NCBI RefSeq assembly: GCF_006334925.1
Contig: NZ_VDHJ01000012.1
Span: forward strand, 1-64,000
Direction of reading: 5' to 3'
DNA from: Corynebacterium tapiri
GTDB taxonomy: Bacteria; Actinomycetota; Actinomycetes; Mycobacteriales; Mycobacteriaceae
Length of the DNA: 64,000 bases
The translations under genes were made by a program, and so were the position numbers. Below the pieces are notes generated by a model. That model ran no database searches. It saw only the letters and a list, made by a program, of their open reading frames with translations, and was not told the DNA's origin. Of this stretch, positions 54,701 to 64,000 are shown piece by piece. Each line of letters opens with the position of its first letter. Position 1 is the first letter of the stretch.

Positions 54701-55873
54701 ATGAACCGCCCCCAGAACCCTTTCCGAGCGACTTTGGGCTCCACGCCGCCTTATCTTGCCGGTCGTGAGGATGAGATTGAGGATTTTGAAAACGCCCTTG
54801 ATGATGGGCCGGGGTCTCATGAGCGCATCTCCCTGATCACGGGGCTTCGCGGTGTGGGCAAGACTGCCTTGCTCAACGCGTTCGAGAGTAAAGCAAGGGA
54901 AAGATCCTGGTGGGTTATTTCTGAGACAGCGACAAAAGGGTTTACGGAGCGAATCATTGAAGCTCTGTACAGAATGTCAGATGAAGGCTCAGAAACTCAT
55001 AAGAAGAAGATCTCGGGAATTGGTATCCCGGCGGTAGGCAGTGTCCAGTTCGAGAACGTCGTTCAGTACCAACCAAAGGTAACGCTGCGCTCGGCTCTTA
55101 CGGAGTTTCTAGAGCGCCAAGAAGAGCGAGATCGGGCACTCAATCAGAGCCCTGTTGGACTTCTGATTACTCTTGATGAACTGCACTATCATCGGCGCGA
55201 AGAAGCAATTGAATTCGGAACCGTGATCCAACACCTGGTGCGGGAGGACCGCAACGTTGCAGTGGCGATCGCCGGCATACCGCAGTCCATCAAGCCGCTT
55301 CTAGCTAGTGATGAGGGCAAAAATCCTGTCACCTTCCTGCGTCGGGCTAACAGGATCGATCTTGGATTGATTGATGGTCAAGATGTCAGGCGAGCACTGA
55401 AAGACCCTATTGAAGATGCTGGTTTCACGTGGAGTGTCGAAGGTCTCGATGCTGCAGTCGAAGCGTGCGGGGGTTATCCCTTCCTCATTCAGTTGATTGG
55501 TCAGCAGTGTTTTAGGGAACGGGAGGGAGAGGTCATCACGGAGGGCTCGGTGGCCAAAGCCGCCGTAGTGGCAAGACGGAAACTGGGGCAGCTGGTTCAT
55601 GAGTCTGCCCTAGCTGATCTATCGGCAGTGGATCGAACTTTCCTTGCGGCCATGGCGGTGGATGATGGGCCGTCGTCCATGTCTGACATAGCGCAACGAA
55701 TGGAAGCAAATGCTCAGTATGTAGGGAATTATCGGCGCAGGCTTATTGATGCGGAACTTATAACCAGTGCCGGTTATGGCTTCGTCGACTTCGAGCTCCC
55801 GTATATGCGTGATTACCTACGAAAGCATGTTGTGGTTGATGCGCTATCTCGGAGGGATGATCTCAAAAACTAA
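54701..55873 (+). CDS. lone AAA/ORC-like ATPase with winged-helix tail
   Basis: The protein is 390 residues. Walker A is GLRGVGKTALL and Walker B LLITLDELHYH. It has a Cdc6/STAND-like lid and a C-terminal winged helix (SMSDIAQRMEANAQYVGNYRRRL). Base composition is visibly more AT-rich than its neighbours, and the gene stands alone with AT-rich flanks, signs of acquisition. Proteins of this kind occur in phage-defence islands and in mobile elements, but no partner nuclease or toxin is next to it here. The function is unknown. Confidence 0.8.
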   Translation: MNRPQNPFRATLGSTPPYLAGREDEIEDFENALDDGPGSHERISLITGLRGVGKTALLNAFESKARERSWWVISETATKGFTERIIEALYRMSDEGSETHKKKISGIGIPAVGSVQFENVVQYQPKVTLRSALTEFLERQEERDRALNQSPVGLLITLDELHYHRREEAIEFGTVIQHLVREDRNVAVAIAGIPQSIKPLLASDEGKNPVTFLRRANRIDLGLIDGQDVRRALKDPIEDAGFTWSVEGLDAAVEACGGYPFLIQLIGQQCFREREGEVITEGSVAKAAVVARRKLGQLVHESALADLSAVDRTFLAAMAVDDGPSSMSDIAQRMEANAQYVGNYRRRLIDAELITSAGYGFVDFELPYMRDYLRKHVVVDALSRRDDLKN

Positions 55874-56198
55874 ACTCGAGAGATCTATAGCTATTTCTAC
55901 ACCGATACCGTGATTTAGGCTCGGTTTGTTGCTCCGGGGAACATCGCCCATTCCAGGTTTCGCGACCTGTGGGTTGCCAAGCAGTGCAGCCGACTCTCAC
56001 AAACGCTGCCCGGCCGGTGGCCGCTCGAAAGGGCTCGATGGGCCCGAGGTAACAGGTGCGTTTTCGATCGGCGTATGGGATTAAGAGCAATGGTTGCCCT
56101 GAAAAGGCAAAAGCGATCGAGCCCGTCCCGTGACTACTCTAAGATTTGTAAAACAGACTGCATACGTGGTGGCAGTTCTAGGTAGAGAGAGGATCTCC
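55874..56198. other. 325-bp intergenic stretch, no gene recognised
   Basis: Short open frames exist on both strands but none looks like a gene. A small hairpin (CAGGT/ACCTG, 55954-55969) and a TTGCC/GGCAA hairpin near 56100 are the only structures noted. The stretch may hold decayed sequence left by acquisition of the ATPase gene. It ends with an AGAGAGGA ribosome site for the GH76 gene. Confidence 0.4.
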
Positions 56199-57401
56199 GT
56201 GCACGAAAAGTGGGCGCATAGGGCAACGCTGGCGGAAAACGCCATCAATGATCGCCATGCACAGTGCGTCTTTGGTGTTCCCCATACCAACCTGGCGGTG
56301 GTCAGCTGGCCGCCGATGACCAAGGAAAAGCTGTTTATCAACTGGCACTACTGGTGGCAGGCGCATTACTTGGACTGCCTGGTAGATGCAGCCCAGCGTG
56401 AGAACACCCGGGATCGTCGCCAACGCATCGTGGCCACCATGCGGGGGATCCGCGTGCGCAACGGCAAGTATGAGCGCAACCGCTATTACGACGACAAGGC
56501 GTGGCTCGCGCTCGCTCTTGGCCGGGCAGGGGAGCTGGACAAGGTCAAGGCCCCGAAGTCTCTGGCTGACCTGGAGTTCAACATCCTGGCGGGGCTTGAC
56601 GACGTCACCGGTGTACTGCCCTGGCGCACCGGTGGGGAAACCTTCTTTAACGTGCCGGCGAACGGCCCGGCCGCCATCATGATGGCGCGTACCGGACGGC
56701 TGGACAAGGCCGTCGAGGTCGTCGACTGGATCTTTGACAACCTCGTGGACGATCGCGGCCTGGTCATGGACGGCATCCGCATGCGCATGGACGGCATGGA
56801 GATTGTGCGCAACATCCACCCGTACAACCAGGGCGTTGCGCTGGGCGCCTGCTTGGACATCGCCCTGGCGCTGCGCGAGCGAGCCGGTTTTGGCTACCGA
56901 GAGGGCATCGGCGACATCGCGGATGCCGACAAGATCGACGAGGCCATGCGCTTTATCACCCGCATCCGCGAGTTGGTGCAGGCAGTGGCCAGCCACATGG
57001 CCACCCCAGCCGGAGTGATCGACCACGAGACCGGTGACGGTGACGGAGGCCTGTTCAAGGGCATTCTGGTGCGCTATCTTGCCGACGTCGCGGTGCGCAT
57101 GCCGGAGGATACCCCAGCGAATCGGGCGGCCAAGAAGCTCGCGGCGCGCATGGTGCTGGCCTCCGCAACCAGCGTGTGGAACCACCGCTTGGAGGTCGAC
57201 GGCCTACCAGTCTTTGCCACCGACTGGACCGCGGATGCGCGCCTGCCCCACAACTACGGCCTGGGCCCGACCAACCTGCGCGAGGCTGTCGGGGTGATCC
57301 GCATCGCCGAGCGCGATCTATCAGTGCAGCTCTCCGGGTGGATGCTCCTGGAGGCGGCCGCGCGGGTGTCCACGTACATGGCCGAGCGGTCCCGGGCCTA
57401 A
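56199..57401 (+). CDS. glycoside hydrolase family 76 protein (alpha-1,6-mannanase type)
   Basis: GTG 56199 follows an AGAGAGGA site. An earlier in-frame start at 56130 has none. The 400 residues form the alpha/alpha-barrel fold of GH76, with the paired catalytic aspartates Asp98-Asp99 (RYYDDKAWLALA). There is no signal peptide, so it would act in the cytoplasm, unlike most GH76 enzymes, perhaps on mannan oligosaccharides or lipoglycan precursors. The terminator at 57412 follows. Confidence 0.85.
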   Translation: MHEKWAHRATLAENAINDRHAQCVFGVPHTNLAVVSWPPMTKEKLFINWHYWWQAHYLDCLVDAAQRENTRDRRQRIVATMRGIRVRNGKYERNRYYDDKAWLALALGRAGELDKVKAPKSLADLEFNILAGLDDVTGVLPWRTGGETFFNVPANGPAAIMMARTGRLDKAVEVVDWIFDNLVDDRGLVMDGIRMRMDGMEIVRNIHPYNQGVALGACLDIALALRERAGFGYREGIGDIADADKIDEAMRFITRIRELVQAVASHMATPAGVIDHETGDGDGGLFKGILVRYLADVAVRMPEDTPANRAAKKLAARMVLASATSVWNHRLEVDGLPVFATDWTADARLPHNYGLGPTNLREAVGVIRIAERDLSVQLSGWMLLEAAARVSTYMAERSRA

Positions 57402-57411
57402 GAAAAAACAA

Positions 57412-57437
57412 AAGCCCGCGGGAATCCCCGCGGGCTT
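57412..57437. terminator. bidirectional terminator between GH76 and betB
   Basis: AAGCCCGCGGG (57412-57422) pairs perfectly with CCCGCGGGCTT (57427-57437) around AATC. It is preceded by an A-run, which acts as a T-run for the minus-strand gene. It ends both convergent genes. Confidence 0.9.
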
Positions 57438-57447
57438 GAGCTTTGCC

Positions 57448-59028
57448 TTAGGAGTTCAAACCGAACTGCCCGGTCGCAGCCGGGGACAGGTTGCGGTAGA
57501 CGTGCTTGTGCTCCTGGTACTCGGCCAGGCCAGTCGGGCCCAGCTCGCGGCCATTGCCCGAGCACTTGTATCCGCCCCACTCTGCCTGCGGCAGGTAGGG
57601 GTGGAAGTCGTTGATCCAAATCGTGCCGTGGCGCAGTCCGCGGGCTACGCGCTCTGCCTTGCCGGCGTCCTCGGTCCATACCGCACCAGCTAGGCCGTAT
57701 TCGGTGTCGTTGGCGATCTGAATGGCCTCGTCCTCGGTGGAGAAGGTCTCGACCGTGACGGTCGGGCCGAAGGCCTCCTCGTAGATGCAGTCGAGCTTCT
57801 CATTGCCCGCATCGATGACGGTGGGCAGGTAGAAGTAACCCTTGCTGAGGTCGGTCTCACCGGTGCCGTGGGCGGAGTCGTTGTCCTCGGCGGTGGCAAT
57901 GCGCCCCCCGGTGAGGATCGTCGCACCCTGTTCGCGGGCCTTGTCCACGTAGGAAGCGACCTTGTTGCGGTGCTCCTCGGAGATCAGCGGTCCGGTCTCG
58001 GCGACGGAGTCGGTCGGGCCACCGATCTTGATGTTGTTGACGCGCGTGACCAGTGCGTCAACGAACTTGTCCTGGATGGACTCCTCGACGATGAGGCGAG
58101 AACCAGCCGAGCAGACCTGTCCGGAGTGGAAGAATGCCGCGGTCAGGGCATTATCCAGGGCGGCGTCGAAGTCGGCGTCGGCGAAGACCACGTTCGGGTT
58201 CTTACCGCCGAGCTCCAGGGCGGTGCGCTTGATGGTCTCGGCGGCGTTGCGGGCGATGATGCGGCCGGTTTCCAAGCCACCGGTGAAGGACACCATGTCG
58301 ACGTCCTCATGGGTGGACAGCGGGTTGCCACACTCGGCTCCGGCGCCGGTAATCAGGTTGGCCACGCCGTCGGGAAGCCCGGCATCCTTGAACACGCGCA
58401 TGAGCAGCATCGCGGTGTGCGGAGTGAGCTCTGCCTGCTTGAGCACGAAAGTGTTGCCGGCCGCGATGGCGGGAGCGACCTTCCAGGAGACCTGGAGCAG
58501 GGGATAGTTCCACGGGGTGATCAGTGCGCACACGCCTACGGGTTCGGAATCGATGCGGGAACGGACGTTCTCATCGCCCGGGTCCACAACGCGTCCTGCC
58601 TGATGGGAAGCCAGCGTGCCAAAGTAATCAAAGGCGCCGGCGATGTCGTCCATGTCGGCTTCCGACTCCTCGAGGCGCTTGCCCGTATCGGCAGACTCGG
58701 CGGCGGCGAACACGTCTTTGTGCTCGCGGATAGCGTCGGCAACGCGCACGAGGATCTTTCCGCGCTCGATAGCCGGGGTGGCGGACCAGGAGCCCTCGTC
58801 GAACGTGCGACGAGCGACGGCAATCGCACGGATAGTGTCTTCCTCCGCGGCCTCGGACACGGTGCCAACGGTGGTGCCATCCGCAGGGCAGACAATCGTG
58901 CGCGTGTTGCCGGAGGCTGCGGCCTCCCACTGGCCATCAATAAACAGTGACTTGGGCGAGCCACCGGTATGAACGCCGTCGAGAAGCGCGGCCTCGGCGG
59001 GATTGAACAGTAAATTCTGCGTGCTCAT
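57448..59028 (-). CDS. betB: betaine-aldehyde dehydrogenase BetB
   Basis: This is a 526-residue aldehyde dehydrogenase. It has the cofactor region ITPWNYPLLQ, the catalytic Glu in LELGGKNPN and the catalytic Cys in HSGQVCSAGSR. Its position behind betT and opposite betA identifies betaine aldehyde as the likely substrate, giving the osmoprotectant glycine betaine. The word CGTCGAGAAGC lies near its 5' end at 58977. Confidence 0.9.
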   Translation of the reverse strand: MSTQNLLFNPAEAALLDGVHTGGSPKSLFIDGQWEAAASGNTRTIVCPADGTTVGTVSEAAEEDTIRAIAVARRTFDEGSWSATPAIERGKILVRVADAIREHKDVFAAAESADTGKRLEESEADMDDIAGAFDYFGTLASHQAGRVVDPGDENVRSRIDSEPVGVCALITPWNYPLLQVSWKVAPAIAAGNTFVLKQAELTPHTAMLLMRVFKDAGLPDGVANLITGAGAECGNPLSTHEDVDMVSFTGGLETGRIIARNAAETIKRTALELGGKNPNVVFADADFDAALDNALTAAFFHSGQVCSAGSRLIVEESIQDKFVDALVTRVNNIKIGGPTDSVAETGPLISEEHRNKVASYVDKAREQGATILTGGRIATAEDNDSAHGTGETDLSKGYFYLPTVIDAGNEKLDCIYEEAFGPTVTVETFSTEDEAIQIANDTEYGLAGAVWTEDAGKAERVARGLRHGTIWINDFHPYLPQAEWGGYKCSGNGRELGPTGLAEYQEHKHVYRNLSPAATGQFGLNS

Positions 59029-59080
59029 GTTTGTGACAATCCTTTCTAGCCATTAACGGCTGATTGCGAACGCGGCCATT

Positions 59081-61291
59081 CTAGTGATCCTGGCTCCACG
59101 TGCGCTCCGGCTCCGCGCCATCGGAAAGATCAGAGGATCCCTCGGGGGCCTGCAGGTGCAGGAAGGCGAGATGGCGCTCGTAGAGGTCGAGAACGTTGTT
59201 GATGAGCTGATCGTGGGTGTAGCCGTAGACGTTGTAACCCAGCGAACCGGTGTGGCCGAAGACCTCCAGGCGGAAGTACTCCTTCGGTCCCTCTTCCTCG
59301 ATGAACTCGGGGAGCTCGCAGGCGACGGGGAAAAGCTGGTAGCGGAAATCGCGCTCCCCCGCGAGCTTGATGGTCAGATCCAGGTGCGGCAGGTTGGTCT
59401 CCTCCAGATCGGAGGTGAGCAGGTGCGCGTTGTAACCGCGCCCCAGCAGCTCGTGGGTGACCTCCTCCAGGGCAGGAGCAGCGATCTCGGTGGTGTAGCT
59501 GCGCATTTCCTCCCGGCTGGGAACCGAGTTGGCGCGGTCGAGACGCTGCTTCCAATCGCCCGCAGAGCCATCGGTCACGCGACTGGTCAGCGCGCTCTGC
59601 AGAGCAGACCTGGTGGCATCGGCGTGGACCGACTCCAGGCGCAGGGACTTAATCAGGGAGAACATCACCATGTAAATGACAAAGGCGAACGGCAGGCCCA
59701 TGACCACGGTGGCGGACTGGACGGTACTGATGCCGTCGAGCTGCAGGAGCGCGAGAGTAAGCACACCAACGGTGACCGACCAGAAGATGCGCAGCCAGCG
59801 CGAACCATCCTGGCGACTGTCAGTAATCACGGAGGTGAAATTGGACATCACCAGTGCGCCCGAATCGGCCGAGGTGATGTACAACAGCAGACCGATCAGG
59901 GTGGTGAGGATGATCAGGAAGGTCGAACCCGGGAAGAGATTCAACATGTCGTAGAAGCCCTGTTCCGGGAAGTTCACTGCGTTTTCGGTGAACTCTGGGT
60001 AATCACCCGAGCGGACCAGGTCCAGGGCGGTGTTGCCGAAGAAGGACATCCACATCAGGGTGAACAGGAACGGGAAGGTCAGCGTGCCAAAGACGAACTG
60101 ACGCAGCGTGCGACCGCGGGAGATGCGTGCCAGGAATAGACCAACAAAGGTTGCCCACGCGATCCACCACGCCCAGAAAAACAGAGTCCAGGTCTGCAGC
60201 CAGTCATTAGCCGCGGCCGGATCCTCCACATAGGCATAGCTTTCCATCGTCCACGACGCGAAGGTGGACACATAGTCGCCGATATTGACCACGATGGCGT
60301 TGAACAGGTGAGCGGTCTTACCCACGATGACGATGTAGACCATAAGCCCGATGGCGAGGTAGACATTCAACTCCGAAAGCAGGCGAATGCCCTTGTCCAC
60401 GCCGGACACAGCCGACAGCGTTGCCACCGCCACGGCAAAGACCACCAGCGCAGCTTGCAACCCGGTGCCTTGCTCGACGCCGAAGATGAGGTGGATGCCG
60501 TAGGAGAGCTGCACAATGCCGATGCCGAGGCTGGCGACGACGCCGAAGACGGTGCCGAGCATGGCGGCCACATCCACGGTGTCGCCGATGATGCCGTGAA
60601 TGCGCCGGCCGAACAGCGGGTACAAGGCGGAGCGGATCGCCAGGGGCATGTTGAGGCGGTAGGCGAAATAGCCAAAGGCCATGCCCATGAGCGCGTAGAG
60701 TGCCCAGCCGGTGATGCCATAGTGGAACATCGCGTAGACCACGGCGTCCTTGGCGGCCTGGACGCTTTCTGGGTCACCTGTGGGCGGGGCGACGAACATG
60801 GTCACTGGCTCGGCCACGGCAAAGAACATCAGGTCCACGCCGATGCCCGCGGCAAAGAGCATGGACACCCAGGAAAACGTGCTGAACTTCGGGCGGGAAT
60901 GATCGGGGCCAAGGCGAATCGACCCGAACTTGGAAAACGCAATAAAGATGACAAAGACAACCGCGGCGGTGGCGGTGAGGATGTAGAACCAACCCAGGTT
61001 GGTGGCGATCCAGCTGGTGACATGACCGAGCGTGGTGGCGGCGTGTTCGGGAACCAACCCGGCATAGGCAGCCACGAAGAGGATCAAGATGCTCGAGGCG
61101 ATAAAGACTGGCCAGTTAGTGGCTGGGGTGGGCACCTGGTCAGAGCCGACTTCGTGGCCGGTCTCTGCCTTGTACGTGCCCACCAGGGCGCGGAGCTTGA
61201 ATCTTGAGCGGTCGCGCTCGTTGGTGCGTCGCTGCTGGGCGGGGACGGTTTTCGTGATCGATTGTTCATCATCAGGCGAAGCCGTCGTCAC
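59081..61291 (-). CDS. betT: BCCT-family choline transporter BetT
   Basis: GTG 61291 has AAGGAG eight bases upstream; the product has 736 residues. Twelve membrane helices carry the BCCT signature (FWAWWIAWATFVGLFLARIS), and a BetT-type GIGVDLMFFAVAEP motif replaces the GMGIG of sodium-coupled BetP, which favours choline. A ~200-residue C-terminal cytoplasmic domain, as in BetT, probably senses osmotic state. It is transcribed with betB, 52 bp downstream, and diverges from betA. Confidence 0.92.
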   Translation of the reverse strand: MTTASPDDEQSITKTVPAQQRRTNERDRSRFKLRALVGTYKAETGHEVGSDQVPTPATNWPVFIASSILILFVAAYAGLVPEHAATTLGHVTSWIATNLGWFYILTATAAVVFVIFIAFSKFGSIRLGPDHSRPKFSTFSWVSMLFAAGIGVDLMFFAVAEPVTMFVAPPTGDPESVQAAKDAVVYAMFHYGITGWALYALMGMAFGYFAYRLNMPLAIRSALYPLFGRRIHGIIGDTVDVAAMLGTVFGVVASLGIGIVQLSYGIHLIFGVEQGTGLQAALVVFAVAVATLSAVSGVDKGIRLLSELNVYLAIGLMVYIVIVGKTAHLFNAIVVNIGDYVSTFASWTMESYAYVEDPAAANDWLQTWTLFFWAWWIAWATFVGLFLARISRGRTLRQFVFGTLTFPFLFTLMWMSFFGNTALDLVRSGDYPEFTENAVNFPEQGFYDMLNLFPGSTFLIILTTLIGLLLYITSADSGALVMSNFTSVITDSRQDGSRWLRIFWSVTVGVLTLALLQLDGISTVQSATVVMGLPFAFVIYMVMFSLIKSLRLESVHADATRSALQSALTSRVTDGSAGDWKQRLDRANSVPSREEMRSYTTEIAAPALEEVTHELLGRGYNAHLLTSDLEETNLPHLDLTIKLAGERDFRYQLFPVACELPEFIEEEGPKEYFRLEVFGHTGSLGYNVYGYTHDQLINNVLDLYERHLAFLHLQAPEGSSDLSDGAEPERTWSQDH

Positions 61292-61520
61292 TACTAACAC
61301 TCCTTCCGGATGATTGTGGCGTGAGACCACCCAAGGCGCGCCCGGGTGGGAAGGCGGTGCACAGCTCGCCTTCTCGATTGCTCCTTAAACCCTAGGGGCC
61401 TCGCAAAAGTGGGGGTAGCGATTAGGGGAGGTGGAATCCAAAGTCAATAGGCGCCTAGGGTGGATGGAGTTGAATAACCGCACATTCTCAATCTGGACAC
61501 GAAGGGTGGAAGAAGTTTTC

Positions 61521-63287
61521 ATGGGCTTTTTCAAGCGGAAGAAGGGCAATAAGAACGTCACTGATGAAGTCAGTGACGTTGTTGTCGTTGGCGGTGGTTC
61601 CGCAGGTTCAGTCATTGCCGCGCGCCTGACCGAGGACCCGGATACCCGCGTGGTGGTCCTGGAAGCCGGCCGTGAGGATTCCCTCTGGGACCTGTTTATC
61701 CACATGCCCTCGGCATTCTCCTTCCCGATCGGCGCGAAGAACTACGACTGGATGTACGAGTCCGAGCCCGAGCCCGAAATGAATGGCCGTCGCGTTTACC
61801 ACGCACGTGGCAAGGTGCTGGGCGGATCCTCGTCCATCAACGGCATGATCTTCCAGCGCGGTAATCCCATGGATTACGAGAAGTGGGGCAAGAACCCTGG
61901 CATGGAGCACTGGGACTTCGCCCACTGCCTGCCGTACTTCAAGAAGATGGAGACCGCTGCTGGTTCTGAGAAGAACGATCCGCGTCGTGGCCACGACGGA
62001 CCGCTCTTCCTTTCCCGTGGCCCAGCCGTCAGCCCGCTGTTCCAGACCCTGTTCAAGTCTGTGCAGCAGGCCGGCTACAAGCTGACCAATGACGTCAATG
62101 GCTACCGCCAGGAGGGCTTTGCGCCCTTCGACCGCAACATCAAGCACGGCAGCCGCCAGTCCGCGGCCCGCGCCTACCTGCACCCGAACATGGATCGCGA
62201 CAACCTTGAGGTCCGCACCCGCGCCATGACCACCAAGGTCCTGTTCGAGGGCACCAAGGCCGTGGGCGTGGAGTACGAGTGGAAGGGCCAGAAGCGCCGC
62301 ATCTTTGCCGATAAGGTCGTCCTGTCCGCGGGTGCCATCAACACCCCGCAGTTGCTGCAGGTTTCCGGTGTGGGTAACCGCGAGCACCTCGAATCTTTGG
62401 GCATCGACGTGGTCAAGCACCTGCCCGGTGTGGGTGAGAATCTCCAGGACCACCTCGAGGTCTACATCCAGTACGAGACCACCAAGTCGGTCGACTCCTC
62501 CCAGCCCTACCTGGACAAGTGGCGTTGGCCGCTCATGGGCCTGCAGTGGCTGACCACCAAGCGTGGCCCGGTCGCGACCTCCCACTTCGAGGCCGGCGGA
62601 TTCGTTCGCTCGAACGACGACGAGCCCTACCCGAACCTCATGTTCCACTTCCTGCCTCTGGCGGTGCGTTACGACGGTCAAAAGGCCGACGTCAAGCACG
62701 GTTTCCAGTGGCATGTCGGCCCGATGTTCTCGGATACCAAGGGCTACGTGCGCATTAAGAGCGCCGACATCCACGAGAAGCCGGCCATCCTGTTCAACTA
62801 CCTGCGCACCGACCAAGACCGCCGCGAGTGGGTCGAGGCCGTGCGCGTGGCCCGCCAGCTGCTGGACACCGAGGCCATGGCCGAGATCGGCGCCCAGGAG
62901 TTCAGCCCGGGCAACGACGTCCAGACCGACGAGGAGATCCTGGAGTGGGTCCGCAATGATGGCGAGACCGCACTGCACCCGTCCTGCACCACCAAGATGG
63001 GAACCCAGGACGACGAGATGGCCGTTGTCGACCCCGAAACCATGCAGGTCTGGGGAGTGGATGGCCTGTACATTGCCGACGCCGGAGTGTTCCCAAGCGT
63101 GCCCAACGGCAACATCTATGCCCCGACCATGATGGTGGGCGAGAAGGCGGCCGACCTCATCGCCGGAAAGAAGCCGCTGCCGGCAGAAAACCACGTGTGG
63201 TACAAGGCCGGCGAGGGTATGCCGCTCTATGCCGAGGGGGAGCCGGTTCGCGATCACAAGAACTTCATCCCGGGCGCGGAGCGCTAA
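61521..63287 (+). CDS. betA: choline dehydrogenase BetA (GMC oxidoreductase)
   Basis: ATG 61521 follows GAAGGGTGGAAGAAG, giving 588 residues. The FAD dinucleotide motif [16 protein letters not shown] is near the start. The GMC signature ([13 protein letters not shown]) and the C-terminal catalytic region (HPSCTTKMG, then [13 protein letters not shown]) are also seen. It oxidises choline to betaine aldehyde, and BetB completes the path to glycine betaine. The first ~25 residues are unusually basic (FFKRKKGNK). No betI repressor is present in this window. Confidence 0.92.
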   Translation: MGFFKRKKGNKNVTDEVSDVVVVGGGSAGSVIAARLTEDPDTRVVVLEAGREDSLWDLFIHMPSAFSFPIGAKNYDWMYESEPEPEMNGRRVYHARGKVLGGSSSINGMIFQRGNPMDYEKWGKNPGMEHWDFAHCLPYFKKMETAAGSEKNDPRRGHDGPLFLSRGPAVSPLFQTLFKSVQQAGYKLTNDVNGYRQEGFAPFDRNIKHGSRQSAARAYLHPNMDRDNLEVRTRAMTTKVLFEGTKAVGVEYEWKGQKRRIFADKVVLSAGAINTPQLLQVSGVGNREHLESLGIDVVKHLPGVGENLQDHLEVYIQYETTKSVDSSQPYLDKWRWPLMGLQWLTTKRGPVATSHFEAGGFVRSNDDEPYPNLMFHFLPLAVRYDGQKADVKHGFQWHVGPMFSDTKGYVRIKSADIHEKPAILFNYLRTDQDRREWVEAVRVARQLLDTEAMAEIGAQEFSPGNDVQTDEEILEWVRNDGETALHPSCTTKMGTQDDEMAVVDPETMQVWGVDGLYIADAGVFPSVPNGNIYAPTMMVGEKAADLIAGKKPLPAENHVWYKAGEGMPLYAEGEPVRDHKNFIPGAER

Positions 63288-63409
63288 CCCGTTGCGCAGG
63301 GGCGTCGAAAAGCACAATCCCGACTCCCCAATATCCGACCGAAAAGGGCATACTAGAAAGTGCACAATGGCTGGCTTAGCCGGCCGCGTTCAACGAGAGG
63401 ACACAGACC

Positions 63410-64000
63410 ATGCCTATCGCCACCCCTGAGGTGTACCAAGAGATGCTCGACCGGGCTAAGCAGGGCGGTTTCGCCTACCCGGCCATCAACTGCACCTCCT
63501 CTGAGACGATCAATGCAGCGCTGAAGGGCTTTGCGGATGCCGAGTCTGACGGCATCATCCAGTTCTCGACCGGTGGCGCCGCATTCGGTTCTGGCCTGAA
63601 CGTGAAGAACATGGTGGCCGGTGCCCGCAACCTCGCCGCCTTCGCGCACGAGGCTGCCAAGCACTACGGCGTGAACGTCGCTCTGCACACCGACCACTGC
63701 CAGAAGGAAGTTCTGGACGAGTACGTCCGCCCGCTGCTGGCCATCTCCCAGGAGCGCGTCGACCGCGGCGAGCTTCCCCTGTTCCAGTCCCACATGTGGG
63801 ATGGTTCCGCAATTCCGATCGACGAGAACCTCGAGATCGCTCAGGAGCTGCTGGCCAAGGCTAAGGCCGCCAACATCATCCTCGAGGTCGAGATCGGCGT
63901 CGTCGGCGGTGAAGAGGACGGCGTAGAGGCCAAGGCTGGCGCCAACCTGTACACCTCCGACGTGGACTTTGAGAAGACCATCGACGCCCTGGGCACCGGC
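63410..64000 (+). CDS. fba: class II fructose-bisphosphate aldolase, 5' part
   Basis: The gene starts at ATG 63410 with GAGAGG upstream and runs off the window after 197 residues (normally about 345). Class II aldolase features are present: PAINCTSSE near the start, the zinc-site ALHTDHCQK, and EVEIGVVGGEEDG. It splits fructose-1,6-bisphosphate in glycolysis. The word CGTCGAAAAGC lies in its upstream gap at 63303. Confidence 0.95.
   Translation, partial: MPIATPEVYQEMLDRAKQGGFAYPAINCTSSETINAALKGFADAESDGIIQFSTGGAAFGSGLNVKNMVAGARNLAAFAHEAAKHYGVNVALHTDHCQKEVLDEYVRPLLAISQERVDRGELPLFQSHMWDGSAIPIDENLEIAQELLAKAKAANIILEVEIGVVGGEEDGVEAKAGANLYTSDVDFEKTIDALGTG

Noticed and set aside
61608..63365. 585-codon minus-strand open frame opposite betA
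   Set aside because: Antisense shadow; betA has complete GMC motifs and a proper start.

Overview
The window looks like chromosomal DNA of a high-G+C Corynebacterium or a close relative. The sulfate-assimilation operon has the order cysI-cysX-cysH-cysD-cysN-cysY-cysZ and is preceded by a TAGAC-N6-GTCTA box of the McbR type. The genes dnaK-grpE-dnaJ-hspR-ald follow each other. HspR (HAIR) operators, SigH-like promoters and DtxR-like iron boxes are all present. From memory of C. glutamicum and mycobacterial maps, the broad gene set (Fe-S reductase, dnaK operon, clpB, pyrE, trmH-like, fba) is an actinobacterial core neighbourhood. No rRNA, tRNA, CRISPR array or intact insertion sequence was seen.

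Layout. 1-1.5 kb: two convergent genes, each behind a DtxR-like box, one encoding an 8-cysteine DUF1540 protein. 1.5-8 kb (minus strand): a membrane Fe-S reductase with a Pro/Ala tail, the AhpC/AhpD peroxidase pair, and a secreted MINPP-like histidine phosphatase on a coiled-coil stalk. 8-12 kb: a two-gene ABC exporter. 12-19 kb: a remnant of a DnaQ-type exonuclease, then the cys operon, which takes sulfate to sulfide. 19-27.4 kb: an anchored-repeat ABC transporter locus with a membrane permease, ATPase, lipoprotein receptor and three surface-anchored repeat proteins. 27.5-30.6 kb: an AbgT transporter with an M20 hydrolase. 30.6-38.3 kb: an AI-2E family membrane protein, the dnaK chaperone operon and aldehyde dehydrogenase. 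38.3-45.5 kb: a DUF1023 hydrolase with a small partner, a nitrilase, a flavohemoglobin-like protein, SulP, GltS and a small secreted protein. 45.7-53.3 kb: ClpB, an M20 peptidase, DUF4265, a rhodanese without its cysteine, a Pro/Glu-rich membrane protein, PyrE and a SPOUT methyltransferase. 53.3-56.2 kb: a TetR-controlled membrane protein and an AT-richer lone AAA ATPase. 56.2-64 kb: a GH76 protein, choline uptake and oxidation (BetT, BetB, BetA), and the start of class II fructose-bisphosphate aldolase.

Two things stand out. (1) The undecamer GCTTNTCGACG occurs 24 times in 64 kb by my reading (13 on the plus strand, 11 on the minus), in genes and between them, where about 0.15 would be expected by chance. 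It behaves like a genome-wide recognition word. (2) In the anchored-repeat ABC locus the receptor and all three anchored proteins carry at least one repeat with a GH[IV]D motif and an HxHxxW motif. In the receptor the repeat domain sits inside the metal-binding fold with its two halves in swapped order. This suggests a surface-to-membrane ligand relay that, as far as I know, has not been studied experimentally.
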